Counted from the stretch's first letter, positions 1 to 9,161 are shown. The stretch is 64,000 bases of DNA from UBA1231 sp045123185 (GCA_045123185.1 JBGVIL010000086.1:1-64000), one strand, 5' to 3'. Notes: generated from the letters alone by a model not told the origin. Numbers and translations: made by a program.

Positions 1-257
1 GCAATATTAATGAGATTGAAAATATTGAAGAAGAAATAAATAAATATATCCAAATTGGTTTTAATGTTATAAGATTTGGTACTGCTCCTTTTCAAGAATA
101 TCAAGAAGAAGTAGTAATAAAAAAGCAAAAAACAGTAAAGAATAAAAAAGAAGAAATTTCTTCTAAAAAAACAGAAGATATTAAAGAAGAAATTCTTCAA
201 GAAAGTGAAGAAGAAATTAAACCAAAAAAGAAAATAAGGATTATAAAAAATAAATAA
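1..257 (+). CDS. C-terminal end of a gene cut by the window edge, possibly SbcD/gp47-like
   Basis: An open frame enters from the left edge (first full codon at 3) and stops with TAA at 255-257, giving 84 visible residues. The first part (..IGFNVIRFGTAPFQEY..) looks folded. The rest is a Glu/Lys-rich tail with repeated KKEE-type patches and a basic end (KPKKKIRIIKNK). It lies 9 bases upstream of an SbcC/gp46-like gene. In T4-like phages and bacteria the partner nuclease SbcD/gp47 sits just upstream of SbcC/gp46, so this may be its C-terminus. That is inference from position; no catalytic motif is visible in the fragment. Confidence 0.5.
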   Translation, partial: NINEIENIEEEINKYIQIGFNVIRFGTAPFQEYQEEVVIKKQKTVKNKKEEISSKKTEDIKEEILQESEEEIKPKKKIRIIKNK

Positions 258-266
258 AGAGTTGTT

Positions 267-2648
267 ATGATTAAAAATGTTGGTTCAAAATCAAAATTTA
301 AAGTACATTGGAAAGTATCACCATATGATTATTCGAAAGATGCATTAAAAAATATAGAAAACATTTTAAGTAAAAAATATAATATTTCAAAGGATTCAAT
401 TAAAATTGAACCTAATTTCATTTCCTTAAATGAAAAAGGTGAAGAAATACCTTTAACTTCTTCAATTATTGAAAATATTCAAGAACCTAAATTTCAATTA
501 GAATTATTTAAAGAATATCTTAGAATTAATGATATTGTTGATTATGATTTTTCAAAAATAGAAGAAATTGATAATGAAATAAATAACCTTATTGACTATA
601 AAGTATATGATAAATTTAGAAAATACTCTATTAATTGGGTTAAATGGGATAATTTTTTATCATATGGGAAAGGTAATTTTTTTGATTTTTCAAGTTTAAA
701 AGGTTTAATATTGTTGAATGGTGAACCAGCAAACCAGAGTGGCAAAACAACTTTTGCAATTGATTTGATTCATTTCTTGTTATTTGGTAGAACTGATAGA
801 ACATCAACACAAGATAAGATTTTTAATAGATTTTTACCTGAATCAACAAAAGTAACTGTTGAAGGTTCAATTACAATTGATGGTGTTGAATATATTATTA
901 ATCGTGAATTAAAAAGAACATCTTTTGATAAAAGAACCTCTGCAAGTAGAACAAATCAAAAAGTAAAGTATTATAGAGTAATTACTGAAGGACAATTAGA
1001 AGAACTTGAAGAATACATTGAAGATGAATCACAAGAAACATCAAGAACAACTAATAAAGTAATTAAAGATGCTATTGGTAATGAAGATGATTTTGACATG
1101 ATTATTTGTGCAACATCATCAAATTTAGATGATTTAATAGAAAAAAAAGATACTGAAAGAGGTAGAATTTTATCAAGATGGATTGGTCTTTTACCAATAG
1201 AAGAAAAGGATAAAGTTGCTAGAGATAGATATAACTCTACAATTAAAAAATCATTTTTAATGAATCATTATAATTCTGATACATTAAAGAGTGAAATAAA
1301 AATTTTAGAAGAAACAAACATTAGTTTAAATAATAACATTAAAAAATATACAAATGAATTTCAAAGATTAGAAATTTCCATTAAAGAAAAAAATGATTTA
1401 AAGGAACAGTTTTTATCAACTAAAAAAACTATTGATGAAACTATTTTGAAACTTGATAAAACGTCAATAGAAAATAATATGGTTTCACTTCGTAATAAAG
1501 GAATTGAAGTTAATAACTTGTTGCAAAATAAAAAAAATGAATTTAATGAAGTTAAAGATGTTGAATTTTCTAATATTGAATATGATAAATTAGTTGAAGA
1601 GAATAATCAATGCACAACAAATATTGCTATATGTAGAGCAGAATGTAAATCTCTAAAAAATGAAATAGATATACTTAAAAAGAGTGAATATTGTCCTACT
1701 TGTGGTAGAAAATTAGATGACATTGATAATTCAGAAAAAATCAAACAAAAAGAAAGTGAATTTGAACAGAAAGTTTCTTATGGAAAGAATTTATCTGAAA
1801 AGCAAAAGGAAATTACTTCAAAAGTTGAAAAATTAAAAGAATTGAGAGAGAAGTTTAATATTAAAAACAATTTAGTTATTTTAATTTCAAAATTAGAAGT
1901 TGATATTACTAACATTAAAATTGATTATGCTAAATTAAAGGAAGATTTAAGAAGATTTAATGAAAATAGTGATGCAATTAAATTTAATACTGATTTAGAT
2001 ATTAAAATTAATAATATTAAATCTGAAATAAAGAATTTAGAAAATACTAAAGAAACAACGATAAGATATATTGAAAATAACACACAAGAAGTTATTAAAA
2101 ATAATGAATTTATTAAACAAAGAAATGAAATTATTTCTAAGATTAATGAAGAAATAATTTTAGATAAACATTGGAGAATATATCTTGACATGATTGGTAA
2201 GAATGGTATTTCTAAAATGGCTTTAAGAAAAACATTACCAATTATTAATGCTGAATTAAGTAATTTATTAAGTGATATATGTGATTTTACTGTTTATATT
2301 GATATTACAGATAAAAATGAAGTTATCTTTAATTTAATTAAAGATGGTAAGGTTGATAATTTAATGAGTGGTAGTGGTTTTGAAAAAACAGCAAGTGCAT
2401 TAGCATTAAGATATGTATTGGGAAAAATATCTACATTACCAAAGAATAGTGGTATTATTCTTGATGAAATATGGGGTAGAGTTGCTAAAGAAAACTATGA
2501 TAATATACAAAAACTTTTAGATAAAATGTTGCAAACATATGATTATATCTTTATAATCACACATTTAGATGAAGTTAAAGATTATTGTGATAAAATTGTA
2601 ACAGTTACAAAAATTAATAATATTTCAAAAATAGATGTTATTAAATAA
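267..2648 (+). CDS. SbcC/Rad50-like recombination ATPase (T4 gp46-like)
   Basis: The 793-residue protein has the layout of SbcC/Rad50/gp46. A Walker A loop (NGEPANQSGKTT) is near residue 150, followed by a long coiled coil. The middle carries a zinc-hook CPTCG motif (SEYCPTCGRKL, about residues 472-482). A second coiled coil follows, then an ABC signature-like stretch (LMSGSGFEKTASALALR, about 695-711) and a Walker B (GIILDEIWG, about 730). With its SbcD/gp47 partner the complex processes DNA ends for recombination-dependent phage replication. About 120 residues precede the usual N-terminal ATPase strand, an extension not typical of gp46. The sigma-factor frame overlaps its 3' end by 14 bases, indicating co-transcription. 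Confidence 0.85.
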   Translation: MIKNVGSKSKFKVHWKVSPYDYSKDALKNIENILSKKYNISKDSIKIEPNFISLNEKGEEIPLTSSIIENIQEPKFQLELFKEYLRINDIVDYDFSKIEEIDNEINNLIDYKVYDKFRKYSINWVKWDNFLSYGKGNFFDFSSLKGLILLNGEPANQSGKTTFAIDLIHFLLFGRTDRTSTQDKIFNRFLPESTKVTVEGSITIDGVEYIINRELKRTSFDKRTSASRTNQKVKYYRVITEGQLEELEEYIEDESQETSRTTNKVIKDAIGNEDDFDMIICATSSNLDDLIEKKDTERGRILSRWIGLLPIEEKDKVARDRYNSTIKKSFLMNHYNSDTLKSEIKILEETNISLNNNIKKYTNEFQRLEISIKEKNDLKEQFLSTKKTIDETILKLDKTSIENNMVSLRNKGIEVNNLLQNKKNEFNEVKDVEFSNIEYDKLVEENNQCTTNIAICRAECKSLKNEIDILKKSEYCPTCGRKLDDIDNSEKIKQKESEFEQKVSYGKNLSEKQKEITSKVEKLKELREKFNIKNNLVILISKLEVDITNIKIDYAKLKEDLRRFNENSDAIKFNTDLDIKINNIKSEIKNLENTKETTIRYIENNTQEVIKNNEFIKQRNEIISKINEEIILDKHWRIYLDMIGKNGISKMALRKTLPIINAELSNLLSDICDFTVYIDITDKNEVIFNLIKDGKVDNLMSGSGFEKTASALALRYVLGKISTLPKNSGIILDEIWGRVAKENYDNIQKLLDKMLQTYDYIFIITHLDEVKDYCDKIVTVTKINNISKIDVIK

Positions 2649-3414
2649 AACGGAGATAATTAATATATTGTTTAATTTAATGGAAAATTCGTACATAAAT
2701 GATTTTAATACAATTGTAAAAACATATCATAAAGAATTGTCTAAATGTAAGACAATTTCAAAAGAAGAAGAAAAAAAACTTCTTATTGAAGCAAAAAATA
2801 ATAACTTAGTTGCTAAGAATAAAATTATAACATCTAATTTGAGATTTGTATTTAATATTGCAAAATCTTATAAAGGTTATGGTGTTGCAATGGAAGATTT
2901 AATATCTGAAGGTAATTTAGGTTTAACAAAAGCAATTGATAAGTTTGATTTATCACAAGATGTAAAATTTATTTCATATGCTGTATGGTGGATAAGACAT
3001 TCTATTAAAGATTTTATTCAAAAAAGACAAAAGATTGATTCTATTGAATTTTCTGAATCTGATGAATTTAATAAGAGTATATATGAAAATGGTTTAAATG
3101 ATGAATATGATGATAAAGTTATCAAATCAGAAGTAATTTATTCAGATGAAAATGATACAATTAATAATGAAATGGACAATAATAGAAAAGAAGTTATATC
3201 AGCATTATTAAAAAAATTATCACCAAATGGACAATTTATTATTAAACATTATTATGGTATTGGTTTAAAGAAAAGTTTAAATATTAATGAAATTGCAGAA
3301 ATATTAAATATATCATCGCAACGTGTACATAAGATTAAAGAAAAACAATTAAGAATATTACGTTCAGAATTATTAATGGATGATGATTTAATTAAATTAT
3401 TATATAAAAAATAA
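2635..3414 (+). CDS. Sigma-70 family RNA polymerase sigma factor (copy 1)
   Basis: The protein has up to 259 residues; ATG at 2680 is an alternative start giving 244. It shows region 1.2/2 (NLRFVFNIAKSYKGYG, then EDLISEGNLGLTKAIDKFD), the region 2.4 stretch ISYAVWWIRHSIKDFIQ, and a C-terminal region 4 helix-turn-helix (INEIAEILNISSQRVHKIK). Region 3 is short and replaced by an acidic linker. This matches Bacteroidota primary-type sigma factors rather than ECF factors. It should direct host core polymerase to phage promoters. A second, divergent sigma factor is encoded at 33016-33900, so the phage probably has at least two promoter classes. A GGAG-like patch (cggagat) lies at 2651. Confidence 0.88.
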   Translation: MLLNKTEIINILFNLMENSYINDFNTIVKTYHKELSKCKTISKEEEKKLLIEAKNNNLVAKNKIITSNLRFVFNIAKSYKGYGVAMEDLISEGNLGLTKAIDKFDLSQDVKFISYAVWWIRHSIKDFIQKRQKIDSIEFSESDEFNKSIYENGLNDEYDDKVIKSEVIYSDENDTINNEMDNNRKEVISALLKKLSPNGQFIIKHYYGIGLKKSLNINEIAEILNISSQRVHKIKEKQLRILRSELLMDDDLIKLLYKK

Positions 3415-3449
3415 GGTAAATATAATATTTATATTAAAAGTTTTTTATC

Positions 3450-3731
3450 ATGGCTAAAAGAAAAAATAGTAAGAAAGATATTATTAAAGAAGAAATTGTT
3501 GAACTCATTAAAAATGAGGAAGTTATAAATGAAAATGAAGTTATTGAAGAAATTGATACAACAATTGAATTAATTGATATGTCTGAAGATATTAAAGAGA
3601 TTGAAAAAGAGATTTTTGAAGAACCTAAAAAGGAAGAACCTAAAATCGAAGAAAAACCTAAAAATAAATTTACAAACAAATTTAACCAAATGATAGGTTA
3701 TATTTGGAATGGTGTAGAATATGATTATTAA
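3450..3731 (+). CDS. Small highly charged protein of unknown function
   Basis: A 93-residue protein made almost entirely of Glu, Lys and Ile: a KRKNSKKD basic start, then a long acidic helical stretch with repeated EEI/EVI units and an EEPKKEEPKIEEKPK linker. It ends in a short aromatic tail (MIGYIWNGVEYDY). It overlaps the next gene by 11 bases. No family recognised. The charged body with an aromatic C-terminal tail resembles small adaptor or scaffold-type proteins, but that is only a resemblance. Confidence 0.6.
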   Translation: MAKRKNSKKDIIKEEIVELIKNEEVINENEVIEEIDTTIELIDMSEDIKEIEKEIFEEPKKEEPKIEEKPKNKFTNKFNQMIGYIWNGVEYDY

Positions 3732-4302
3732 TATGAAGGATTATAAAGAATATAATATTACAAAAAAAATGATTTCCTTAATTAAGGAAAGTAAAAATTC
3801 ACCAAAAGTTGAGGGATTGGATGAAAATTATATTTCTAATAAACCTAAAACAATGCTTCAAGAACATAAGGAATTAATGGAAAAAGTTAATAATGATTTA
3901 AAAAAAAACTTAATTCTTGAAGAAAATGAAACAAAAAGTGATAATAAATTTAATATTACTAAAAATACACCACATTACGGTGATGTAAGAGTTTCACAAG
4001 AAGAAAACTTAAAAAAAACTTTAGGTGAAGGAATAGAGTTAGGTGAAGATGGTTTATGTTATTATCCAAATGATAAAAATTTAATTTTAACAGCAAAGAT
4101 TGAATCTTTAAACATTGTTTTTCAATTTAAATATAGAGACCAAAGTGGTGATGGATGTTATATTTGGGCAAATGGTTTACAATTAACAGAAACAAATGAA
4201 AGAACAATTGGAAAAATTAGAGACGCATTTAAAAATTGGAAAGAATCATTAATTGAAGATGCAGACTTGTTAGAAAAATTACATAAATCAGCAACAGAAT
4301 AA
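3721..4302 (+). CDS. Unknown protein with N-terminal IKES helix
   Basis: 193 residues; ATG at 3733 is an alternative start. The N-terminus (ITKKMISLIKESKN) belongs to a short helical motif found at the start of several unrelated proteins in this window. The middle is a polar linker. The C-terminal half (about 90-185) looks like a compact domain with alternating strands (LILTAKIESLNIVFQFKYRD, then DGCYIWANGLQLT). No family recognised. A clear terminator follows directly, so this gene ends the sbcC-sigma transcription unit. Confidence 0.65.
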   Translation: MIINMKDYKEYNITKKMISLIKESKNSPKVEGLDENYISNKPKTMLQEHKELMEKVNNDLKKNLILEENETKSDNKFNITKNTPHYGDVRVSQEENLKKTLGEGIELGEDGLCYYPNDKNLILTAKIESLNIVFQFKYRDQSGDGCYIWANGLQLTETNERTIGKIRDAFKNWKESLIEDADLLEKLHKSATE

Positions 4303-4307
4303 TAATT

Positions 4308-4329
4308 AAACCTCCTATTTAGGAGGTTT
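4308..4329 (+). terminator. Rho-independent terminator
   Basis: AACCTCCT and AGGAGGTT form an 8-bp stem with a short ATTT loop. A T-rich run follows (tttcttatttt). It closes the 267-4302 gene group. Confidence 0.75.
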
Positions 4330-4371
4330 TCTTATTTTAAAAAATATTTATAGTATAATAACTTATGTTTT

Positions 4372-4581
4372 ATGGAAATAAATGAAAATTTAGTAAAATT
4401 AATTACTGAAGAATTAACTAAAAGTGATGTTAGTTCCATGATTTCCAATAGTATTGATTCAAAATTATCTTCTAGGGATTTTGAGAAAAAGGTTAAAGAA
4501 ATTGCTTCTGATGTTTTAAATGAATTATTTAAAATATTATGGCAAAGAAATAATATGTGGAAAAGTTCGGTAAAACAATGA
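4372..4581 (+). CDS. Small helical protein, unknown
   Basis: 69 residues, starting MEINENLVKLITEELTK, with the same kind of N-terminal amphipathic helix as several other proteins here. The rest is predicted helical and polar. The stop overlaps the next gene's ATG at 4578 (ATGA), indicating translational coupling. A weak promoter-like stretch (tatttatagtataataac) lies just upstream. No family recognised. Confidence 0.6.
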   Translation: MEINENLVKLITEELTKSDVSSMISNSIDSKLSSRDFEKKVKEIASDVLNELFKILWQRNNMWKSSVKQ

Positions 4582-5114
4582 AAAAGATATATATAAATGA
4601 ATCACAATTATCAGTTTTAAGTGATGAATTAAATAAAGAAGTTACTTTTTATGAGTTTTTCGTTAACACAAAAACATTTCTTAAAGATTTATTAAATAAA
4701 CCTTATGAAGCACAACCTAGTGATTTATTTAAAAACAATGGTATTGATAAGAAAGAATTGATAAAGAAAATGAAAGATAATGGTTTAATAATTAGTAGTG
4801 AAAGAATTGATGAAGTTCCTAGTTCAGAAGATTCTTCAAAGAAAGTTGCTAAACATTATATTTCTTATAAAATACCAAAAAATGGTTTTGAAGTTAAAAT
4901 GAAAAAACTATATAAAGAATGTTTTAATAAAGAAGGGTTGAATGAAGATGGTGCTACAACATGTGGAAGTGTTATGCAAGGTGGTGGCACAAATCCAAGT
5001 GCAGGACAATATGAAGCACCTATGGGTTCAGTTCAAAGAAGAAAGTTTTGGGAACCAGCAATGACTAGAAATAAGGATGAGAAAAATAATTCAATTTCAA
5101 TGAATAGAAAGTGA
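4578..5114 (+). CDS. Unknown protein with INESQL N-terminus and glycine-rich tail
   Basis: 178 residues from ATG 4578, chosen because it overlaps the upstream stop as ATGA; an upstream in-frame ATG at 4557 is less likely. The start MKKIYINESQLSVL is of a type frequent in Bacteroidota phage proteins. The C-terminal part carries a Gly/Ala/Thr-rich stretch (DGATTCGSVMQGGGTNPS) followed by a basic SVQRRKFWEPAM segment. Such tails are common in phage structural or packaged proteins, but no family is recognised. Confidence 0.6.
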   Translation: MKKIYINESQLSVLSDELNKEVTFYEFFVNTKTFLKDLLNKPYEAQPSDLFKNNGIDKKELIKKMKDNGLIISSERIDEVPSSEDSSKKVAKHYISYKIPKNGFEVKMKKLYKECFNKEGLNEDGATTCGSVMQGGGTNPSAGQYEAPMGSVQRRKFWEPAMTRNKDEKNNSISMNRK

Positions 5115-5116
5115 TT

Positions 5117-5293
5117 ATGTTAAATATAGAAGAAAATAAAGAAGTCATTGATAAGATTATTAATATTTCTAATGAAATAGAGGAAGAACTTGAAAAGGAT
5201 ACTATTGACGAAGAAAAAATCTTTAAATTAAGATATCAACAATTAATTAAAGGTTTCTATTTAAATCAAATGAATAATAACTTTAGATATTAA
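5117..5293 (+). CDS. Small acidic helical protein, unknown
   Basis: 58 residues from ATG 5117; a GTG at 5111 is an alternative start. The protein is helical and acidic (EENKEVIDKIINISNEIEEE) with an aromatic C-terminus. It lies 2 bases after the previous stop and 13 bases before the next start, within the same operon. No family recognised. Confidence 0.5.
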   Translation: MLNIEENKEVIDKIINISNEIEEELEKDTIDEEKIFKLRYQQLIKGFYLNQMNNNFRY

Positions 5294-5306
5294 TTAATAT
5301 ATTAAA

Positions 5307-6104
5307 ATGAATCTTAAACAATATAGTGTAAGTGAATTAAGAAAGTTAATCAAGGAAAGTTCACAAGAATTTAAACCAAAGTTTGGTGATAATGTGGAAA
5401 AAGATAACAAGAAAATTAACGATGAGGCTTACAAAGAGATTGCTAAAGAAACTGAAGCATATGATGGTGGGGTAAGAAATAATGAAAATAAAAAAATTCA
5501 ATATCCTAACACAGATGGTAAAGGTATGGCAGATTTGAATTATGATTCAATTTCTGATGATTTTAAGAAAAGAGTTAAATCACAAATGAAAGGTTATACT
5601 TCTGCTGAAGCGGAAAAAGCACATAAGAATGACCCATTTGGAAATGCAGAATTTAAAGAAATTGAAGGTTTGGAAGATAGAGCAAAAGAATTAGATAAAA
5701 AAGAAGTTGCTTCTAAAACTAATGGTTTGACTAGTAAACATTTGGATAAAAACGATGTAAGTAATTCACGTCATAGAGTTTATGAAGATAAGTTTACTAG
5801 AATTAGATTTAAAAATACATCATTTGTTACTGAAAATCACATGATAAGTAGAATACCTGATGAATATAAAATCAATGGTAAGAAATTTATCATGGAAGAT
5901 AAAAATAGTAATGAGTATTTGGTTGAATGGTATAATGATGAACCAAAAGTACTTAATACTAGTAAGGTTAATGAACAACAAGCAAGAATTAAAGAACTTT
6001 TTGGTTATAAAAGAGGAAATTCTAACACTACATGTCATAGTAGATTAGATGAAAACGCTAGAATTGATGATATGCTTGGAAAAGTTCGTAAATTAATGAA
6101 ATAA
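5307..6104 (+). CDS. Unknown protein with ELRKLIKES N-terminal helix
   Basis: 265 residues. The N-terminus (YSVSELRKLIKESSQ) carries the recurring amphipathic helix. A long charged, low-complexity middle (about 25-150) follows. The C-terminal domain (about 160-245) has RIRFKNTSFVTENHM, then strand-like FIMEDKNSNEYLVEWY and a conserved-looking VNEQQARIKELFGYKRG. This C-terminal pattern resembles short phage proteins that bind another virion component, but the family is not identified. Confidence 0.6.
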   Translation: MNLKQYSVSELRKLIKESSQEFKPKFGDNVEKDNKKINDEAYKEIAKETEAYDGGVRNNENKKIQYPNTDGKGMADLNYDSISDDFKKRVKSQMKGYTSAEAEKAHKNDPFGNAEFKEIEGLEDRAKELDKKEVASKTNGLTSKHLDKNDVSNSRHRVYEDKFTRIRFKNTSFVTENHMISRIPDEYKINGKKFIMEDKNSNEYLVEWYNDEPKVLNTSKVNEQQARIKELFGYKRGNSNTTCHSRLDENARIDDMLGKVRKLMK

Positions 6105-6153
6105 TAAGTAGTTAAAAATAACTTTTTAAAAGAATAAGTTTTCACTAATTGAA

Positions 6154-6954
6154 ATGGAAAATAATAAACATAATGAAGAATATAATAACTTACAAAATAA
6201 AATAAAAGAAAGAAAATATGAAAAAAGACGTAAGTTAGATTTTGAAGATGGTGAGAAAAGTGTTGGTATGCTTGACAAAATTGTTAATATTATTAACACT
6301 CATGGTATGGGTAAATTAATACAAGCATTTTTTGTATTTATCTTAATGATATTTTCAATTGCATTATATAATGCAGTAGATAATACGGATTTACTTGAAC
6401 AATTATTATATGACCAAACAACAGCACACACTATAGGTTCTGATATTCGTATTGATATACAACCAAAAATCAGTAAAACAATGACGCATATGCTTTATCA
6501 AACAAATAGTGATAGGGTTTCTATTATTGAAATGCATAATGGTAAAGAAAATCCAACAAATTTACCTTTTTTATATTGTGATATGACATATGAAGAAACT
6601 AGAGATAGAATACCATTAATTGCTGATGAATATGAAGATATGAATATGTCAAAATATATGTTTCCTTCATATATCTATGAACATAGATTTTTTATTGGTA
6701 GTATAGAAGAAATATATGATTTAGATAAAAAGTTAGCATTAAGACTTGATGGTAATGATGTTAAATATGTTGGTATAATTTTAGTTAGAACATCAGTAGA
6801 TATTGGTTTCTTAATGGTTTCATACCAAGGTGTACCAACTTTAACTAGAGATGAAATATATGCACATTTAAGTTATTATGCACAAGAAATAGGTACATAT
6901 TTAGACTATGAAAAACAAAAAGAAATAAAGGATAAAAAATCACTTTGGAAATGA
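6154..6954 (+). CDS. Membrane-anchored protein with GAF-like sensor domain, unknown role
   Basis: 266 residues. A charged cytoplasmic N-terminus (about 1-55) is followed by one membrane segment (LIQAFFVFILMIFSIALYNA, about 55-74). A soluble domain follows, containing RVSIIEMHNGKENPTNLPF and a C-terminal GIILVRTSVDIGFLMVSY strand pair. The order (helix, strand, MHNG, strand) resembles a GAF/PAS-type fold. It overlaps the next membrane gene by 10 bases. Placement beside a coiled-coil membrane protein suggests an envelope role, possibly in lysis or virion attachment; this is inference. Confidence 0.6.
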   Translation: MENNKHNEEYNNLQNKIKERKYEKRRKLDFEDGEKSVGMLDKIVNIINTHGMGKLIQAFFVFILMIFSIALYNAVDNTDLLEQLLYDQTTAHTIGSDIRIDIQPKISKTMTHMLYQTNSDRVSIIEMHNGKENPTNLPFLYCDMTYEETRDRIPLIADEYEDMNMSKYMFPSYIYEHRFFIGSIEEIYDLDKKLALRLDGNDVKYVGIILVRTSVDIGFLMVSYQGVPTLTRDEIYAHLSYYAQEIGTYLDYEKQKEIKDKKSLWK

Positions 6955-7622
6955 GAATAGATAAAGATAGTATTGTATATGGGCTTTTTTTAATTATTAT
7001 AAGTGTTTTATTATGTAGGGTTCACAATATTACAAAAATAACAGAAGAACAAATACAAGAAATTGAACACTATAATGAAAGTGATGGGTTGTATACCAAA
7101 TTATATTATGACCAAACAATTGAAAGTTTGAAAAAAGAAAATAAAGAATTATATGATTCAATTAAAATTTTCAAAGATGAAATTGATTATTTAGTACAAT
7201 TTAAATATCAAAAAGAATTTTCAACTGGTAAAATTGATGTTTCAAAAGATACTATTAAAAATGAAGAAATTAAAACTTTTGAATATAATAGTAATGAAAA
7301 TGATACATTAAAATATAATTTAAAAATAGGTTCAGTTAAAGAACCTAATTGGTATTCTATTGATTTTTCAGTGTCTGATGATTTTACAATAATTAATAAA
7401 AAAATTAATGATGTAAATAAAATTGATATTAAAACTGATAATGGTGGTAAAATTGATAATACAACAATAATTAAAGTAAAAGAAAAAAAGAATATATTAA
7501 ATAATTTTGCTATAGGCCCTTCCATAACATGTGGATATGATTTTGCTAAGAAAGAACCTGAATTTATTGTTGGTTTTTCAATTACATATGATATAACAGA
7601 TTTATTAAAAAAGAAAAAATAA
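6945..7622 (+). CDS. Single-pass membrane protein with coiled coil, spanin-like layout
   Basis: 225 residues. One N-terminal membrane segment (IVYGLFLIIISVLLCRVHNI, about 9-28) is followed by a coiled coil (about 35-75). A polar beta-rich region comes next. The C-terminus ends GFSITYDITDLLKKKK, after a GPSITCGYDF strand. Proteins with this layout (membrane anchor, coiled coil, barrel-like tail; DUF6808-like) recur in Bacteroidota phages and are sometimes suspected to be spanin or lysis components. The family assignment is by resemblance only. Confidence 0.6.
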   Translation: MEMRIDKDSIVYGLFLIIISVLLCRVHNITKITEEQIQEIEHYNESDGLYTKLYYDQTIESLKKENKELYDSIKIFKDEIDYLVQFKYQKEFSTGKIDVSKDTIKNEEIKTFEYNSNENDTLKYNLKIGSVKEPNWYSIDFSVSDDFTIINKKINDVNKIDIKTDNGGKIDNTTIIKVKEKKNILNNFAIGPSITCGYDFAKKEPEFIVGFSITYDITDLLKKKK

Positions 7623-7631
7623 TTGTTTTGA

Positions 7632-8348
7632 ATGGCGAAGTGTAATTTTCAATTATATCTTATTAATAATAATAGAAAAGTGGAATTTATAAAATGTTTT
7701 CCAACAGAAAAACAAGCAAATAAATGTTTTAATAAAATGTTGGAAGAAAATAAAAATGTTTTATTTCCAAAAGAATATGTAAATATTGATGTAATAGAAA
7801 CATGTAAGTATGAATTATTATTAATAAGGCGTAGAGGTAAAAATGAAGAGAAAACTACAAAATTAAGAGATAGTTATGGTGATTTAATAGAACATGAAAC
7901 TGATAGTGAAAATTGGGTAGTGTATAACAAAGCACCATATAAAATAGAAGAAACATTTTGGGTATATGGTTATAGTCCATTACATCAAAGAAAGACATTT
8001 TCATTTATATATGAAGAAATTGTAAAACCAAAAACTAATATAAAAGGTAGTTTTTTAAATTTTATTTTATTTAAAAATAAATTATTATTAGAAACATTAT
8101 CAACAAAAGATTTAATAATATGCAAAAATAAGTCTGATTGTATTAGATTATATAATGAATTGCAAAGATATTGTTTTAATGATAAAAAATGTAAATATTA
8201 TATGTTTTGTGGTGATTGGGGTAATGGTAAAAAAAATAAATATTATTATGAAAAAGCAATTGAAAAAATACATGAATTAACATCATGGGATAAATTGAAA
8301 ATTACAAGATATAATACAAGACCTATTAAACGAAATAAAAAAGAGTGA
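7632..8348 (+). CDS. Conserved-looking phage protein of unknown function
   Basis: 238 residues with no membrane segment. Visible features are an N-terminal alpha/beta part (CNFQLYLINNNRK), a basic LLLIRRRGKNEEKTTKLRD segment, and FWVYGYSPLHQRKTFSFIYE. A cysteine-containing C-terminal half follows (LIICKNKSDCIRLYNEL, YYMFCGDWGNG). The pattern recalls an unnamed conserved protein of large myophages, but I cannot name a domain. Its 3' end shares a bidirectional terminator with the leftward gene that follows. Confidence 0.6.
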   Translation: MAKCNFQLYLINNNRKVEFIKCFPTEKQANKCFNKMLEENKNVLFPKEYVNIDVIETCKYELLLIRRRGKNEEKTTKLRDSYGDLIEHETDSENWVVYNKAPYKIEETFWVYGYSPLHQRKTFSFIYEEIVKPKTNIKGSFLNFILFKNKLLLETLSTKDLIICKNKSDCIRLYNELQRYCFNDKKCKYYMFCGDWGNGKKNKYYYEKAIEKIHELTSWDKLKITRYNTRPIKRNKKE

Positions 8349-8366
8349 GGATTATTCCTCACTCTT
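8341..8366. terminator. Bidirectional terminator between convergent genes
   Basis: GAGTGAGG (8343-8350) pairs with CCTCACTC (8357-8364). A-rich flank on the left and T-rich on the right allow it to work on both strands. It overlaps the ends of the converging genes 7632-8348 (+) and 8352-8597 (-). Confidence 0.75.
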
Positions 8367-8597
8367 TTCTTTTATAATAAAATTTAAATTATGGAATGAA
8401 ATTTTTATTTCATTATTTGATGGTATAAAATTATCTGTTTTATCATTTAATCTATAATATAAATCTTCATCAATTTTTATTAAATCAGATTTATTTACAT
8501 ATACAATAATATCAGATTTGTTAATACCACAATTATGCAATTGTTCAGATAAATAATTACCTATTTCACTTATTTTATGTGTATTTAATGTTACCAT
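8352..8597 (-). CDS. Small unknown protein (leftward block)
   Basis: 81 residues, soluble, strand-helix alternating (MVTLNTHKISEIGNYLSEQL; DIIVYVNKSDLIKIDEDLYY). It is the last gene of a leftward five-gene block that starts at 9892. The stop of the upstream gene 8597-8806 overlaps its start. No family recognised. Confidence 0.6.
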   Translation of the reverse strand: MVTLNTHKISEIGNYLSEQLHNCGINKSDIIVYVNKSDLIKIDEDLYYRLNDKTDNFIPSNNEIKISFHNLNFIIKEKSEE

Positions 8598-8806
8598 TAT
8601 ATTTTATTAAATATATCATTAATAAATCTTTTTATTTTTTCTTTAAATGATAGTTTAACTCTAGTTTTACCATTTAAAACATCATTCATATCTTTTCCCA
8701 TTTCATTTTTTAAAAGTTGTGAATATTTTTGTTGATATAATGATAATTCTATTTCATAACGTTTTCTATCATTTTTCAAACCTTTTAACTCATTATCAAT
8801 TTCCAT
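8597..8806 (-). CDS. Small coiled-coil protein, unknown
   Basis: 69 residues. An N-terminal coiled coil (NELKGLKNDRKRYEIELSLY) is followed by a basic amphipathic C-terminus (FKEKIKRFINDIFNKI). It overlaps the DUF1360-like membrane gene by 11 bases, suggesting coupled translation. No family recognised. Confidence 0.6.
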   Translation of the reverse strand: MEIDNELKGLKNDRKRYEIELSLYQQKYSQLLKNEMGKDMNDVLNGKTRVKLSFKEKIKRFINDIFNKI

Positions 8807-9161
8807 CTTTTTCCATCATTTCTTGAAATGTATGAATCAACCAAACAATTCCACTAGTAAAGAAACCATCTAAAGGAACTATTAAATACCAATAATTAAT
8901 ATCTTGTATTATTAAATTAAATGGTGTAATTGTTAAATTAGGACATACAATTATATTAAGTATAGATAATATCATACCAACCCATGTTGGGAAGCATATC
9001 ATACATTCAAATAATTCACCTAAATTTGAAGGTAAATATTTATTTGAATATTCACGTAATTTTGTAAACATATTAAAAGGTCCGCTAGCATATACTACCA
9101 TATTAGAAATACCATATGCACAAATTGAGTATATAAATACTAAAATAAACACTACCATCAT
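8796..9161 (-). CDS. DUF1360-like phage membrane protein
   Basis: 121 residues with an N-terminal membrane segment, a soluble ELFECMICFPTWVG motif (about 49-62) and a second hydrophobic segment. A C-terminal DGFFTSGIVWLIHTFQE stretch closes the protein. The CxxCFPTW motif and the C-terminal SGxVWLIHT pattern are what I know from DUF1360 proteins of T4-like and other large phages. Their function is not established; an inner-membrane location is expected. The start overlaps the upstream gene's stop (ATGA at 9158-9161). Confidence 0.65.
   Translation of the reverse strand: MMVVFILVFIYSICAYGISNMVVYASGPFNMFTKLREYSNKYLPSNLGELFECMICFPTWVGMILSILNIIVCPNLTITPFNLIIQDINYWYLIVPLDGFFTSGIVWLIHTFQEMMEKDGN

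Noticed and set aside
1925..2191. Minus-strand open frame within the sbcC-like gene, and similar antisense frames across the window
   Set aside because: They are hydrophobic Ser/Ile/Leu-rich shadows expected opposite Glu/Lys/Asn-rich coding sequence and have no promoter or neighbour support.
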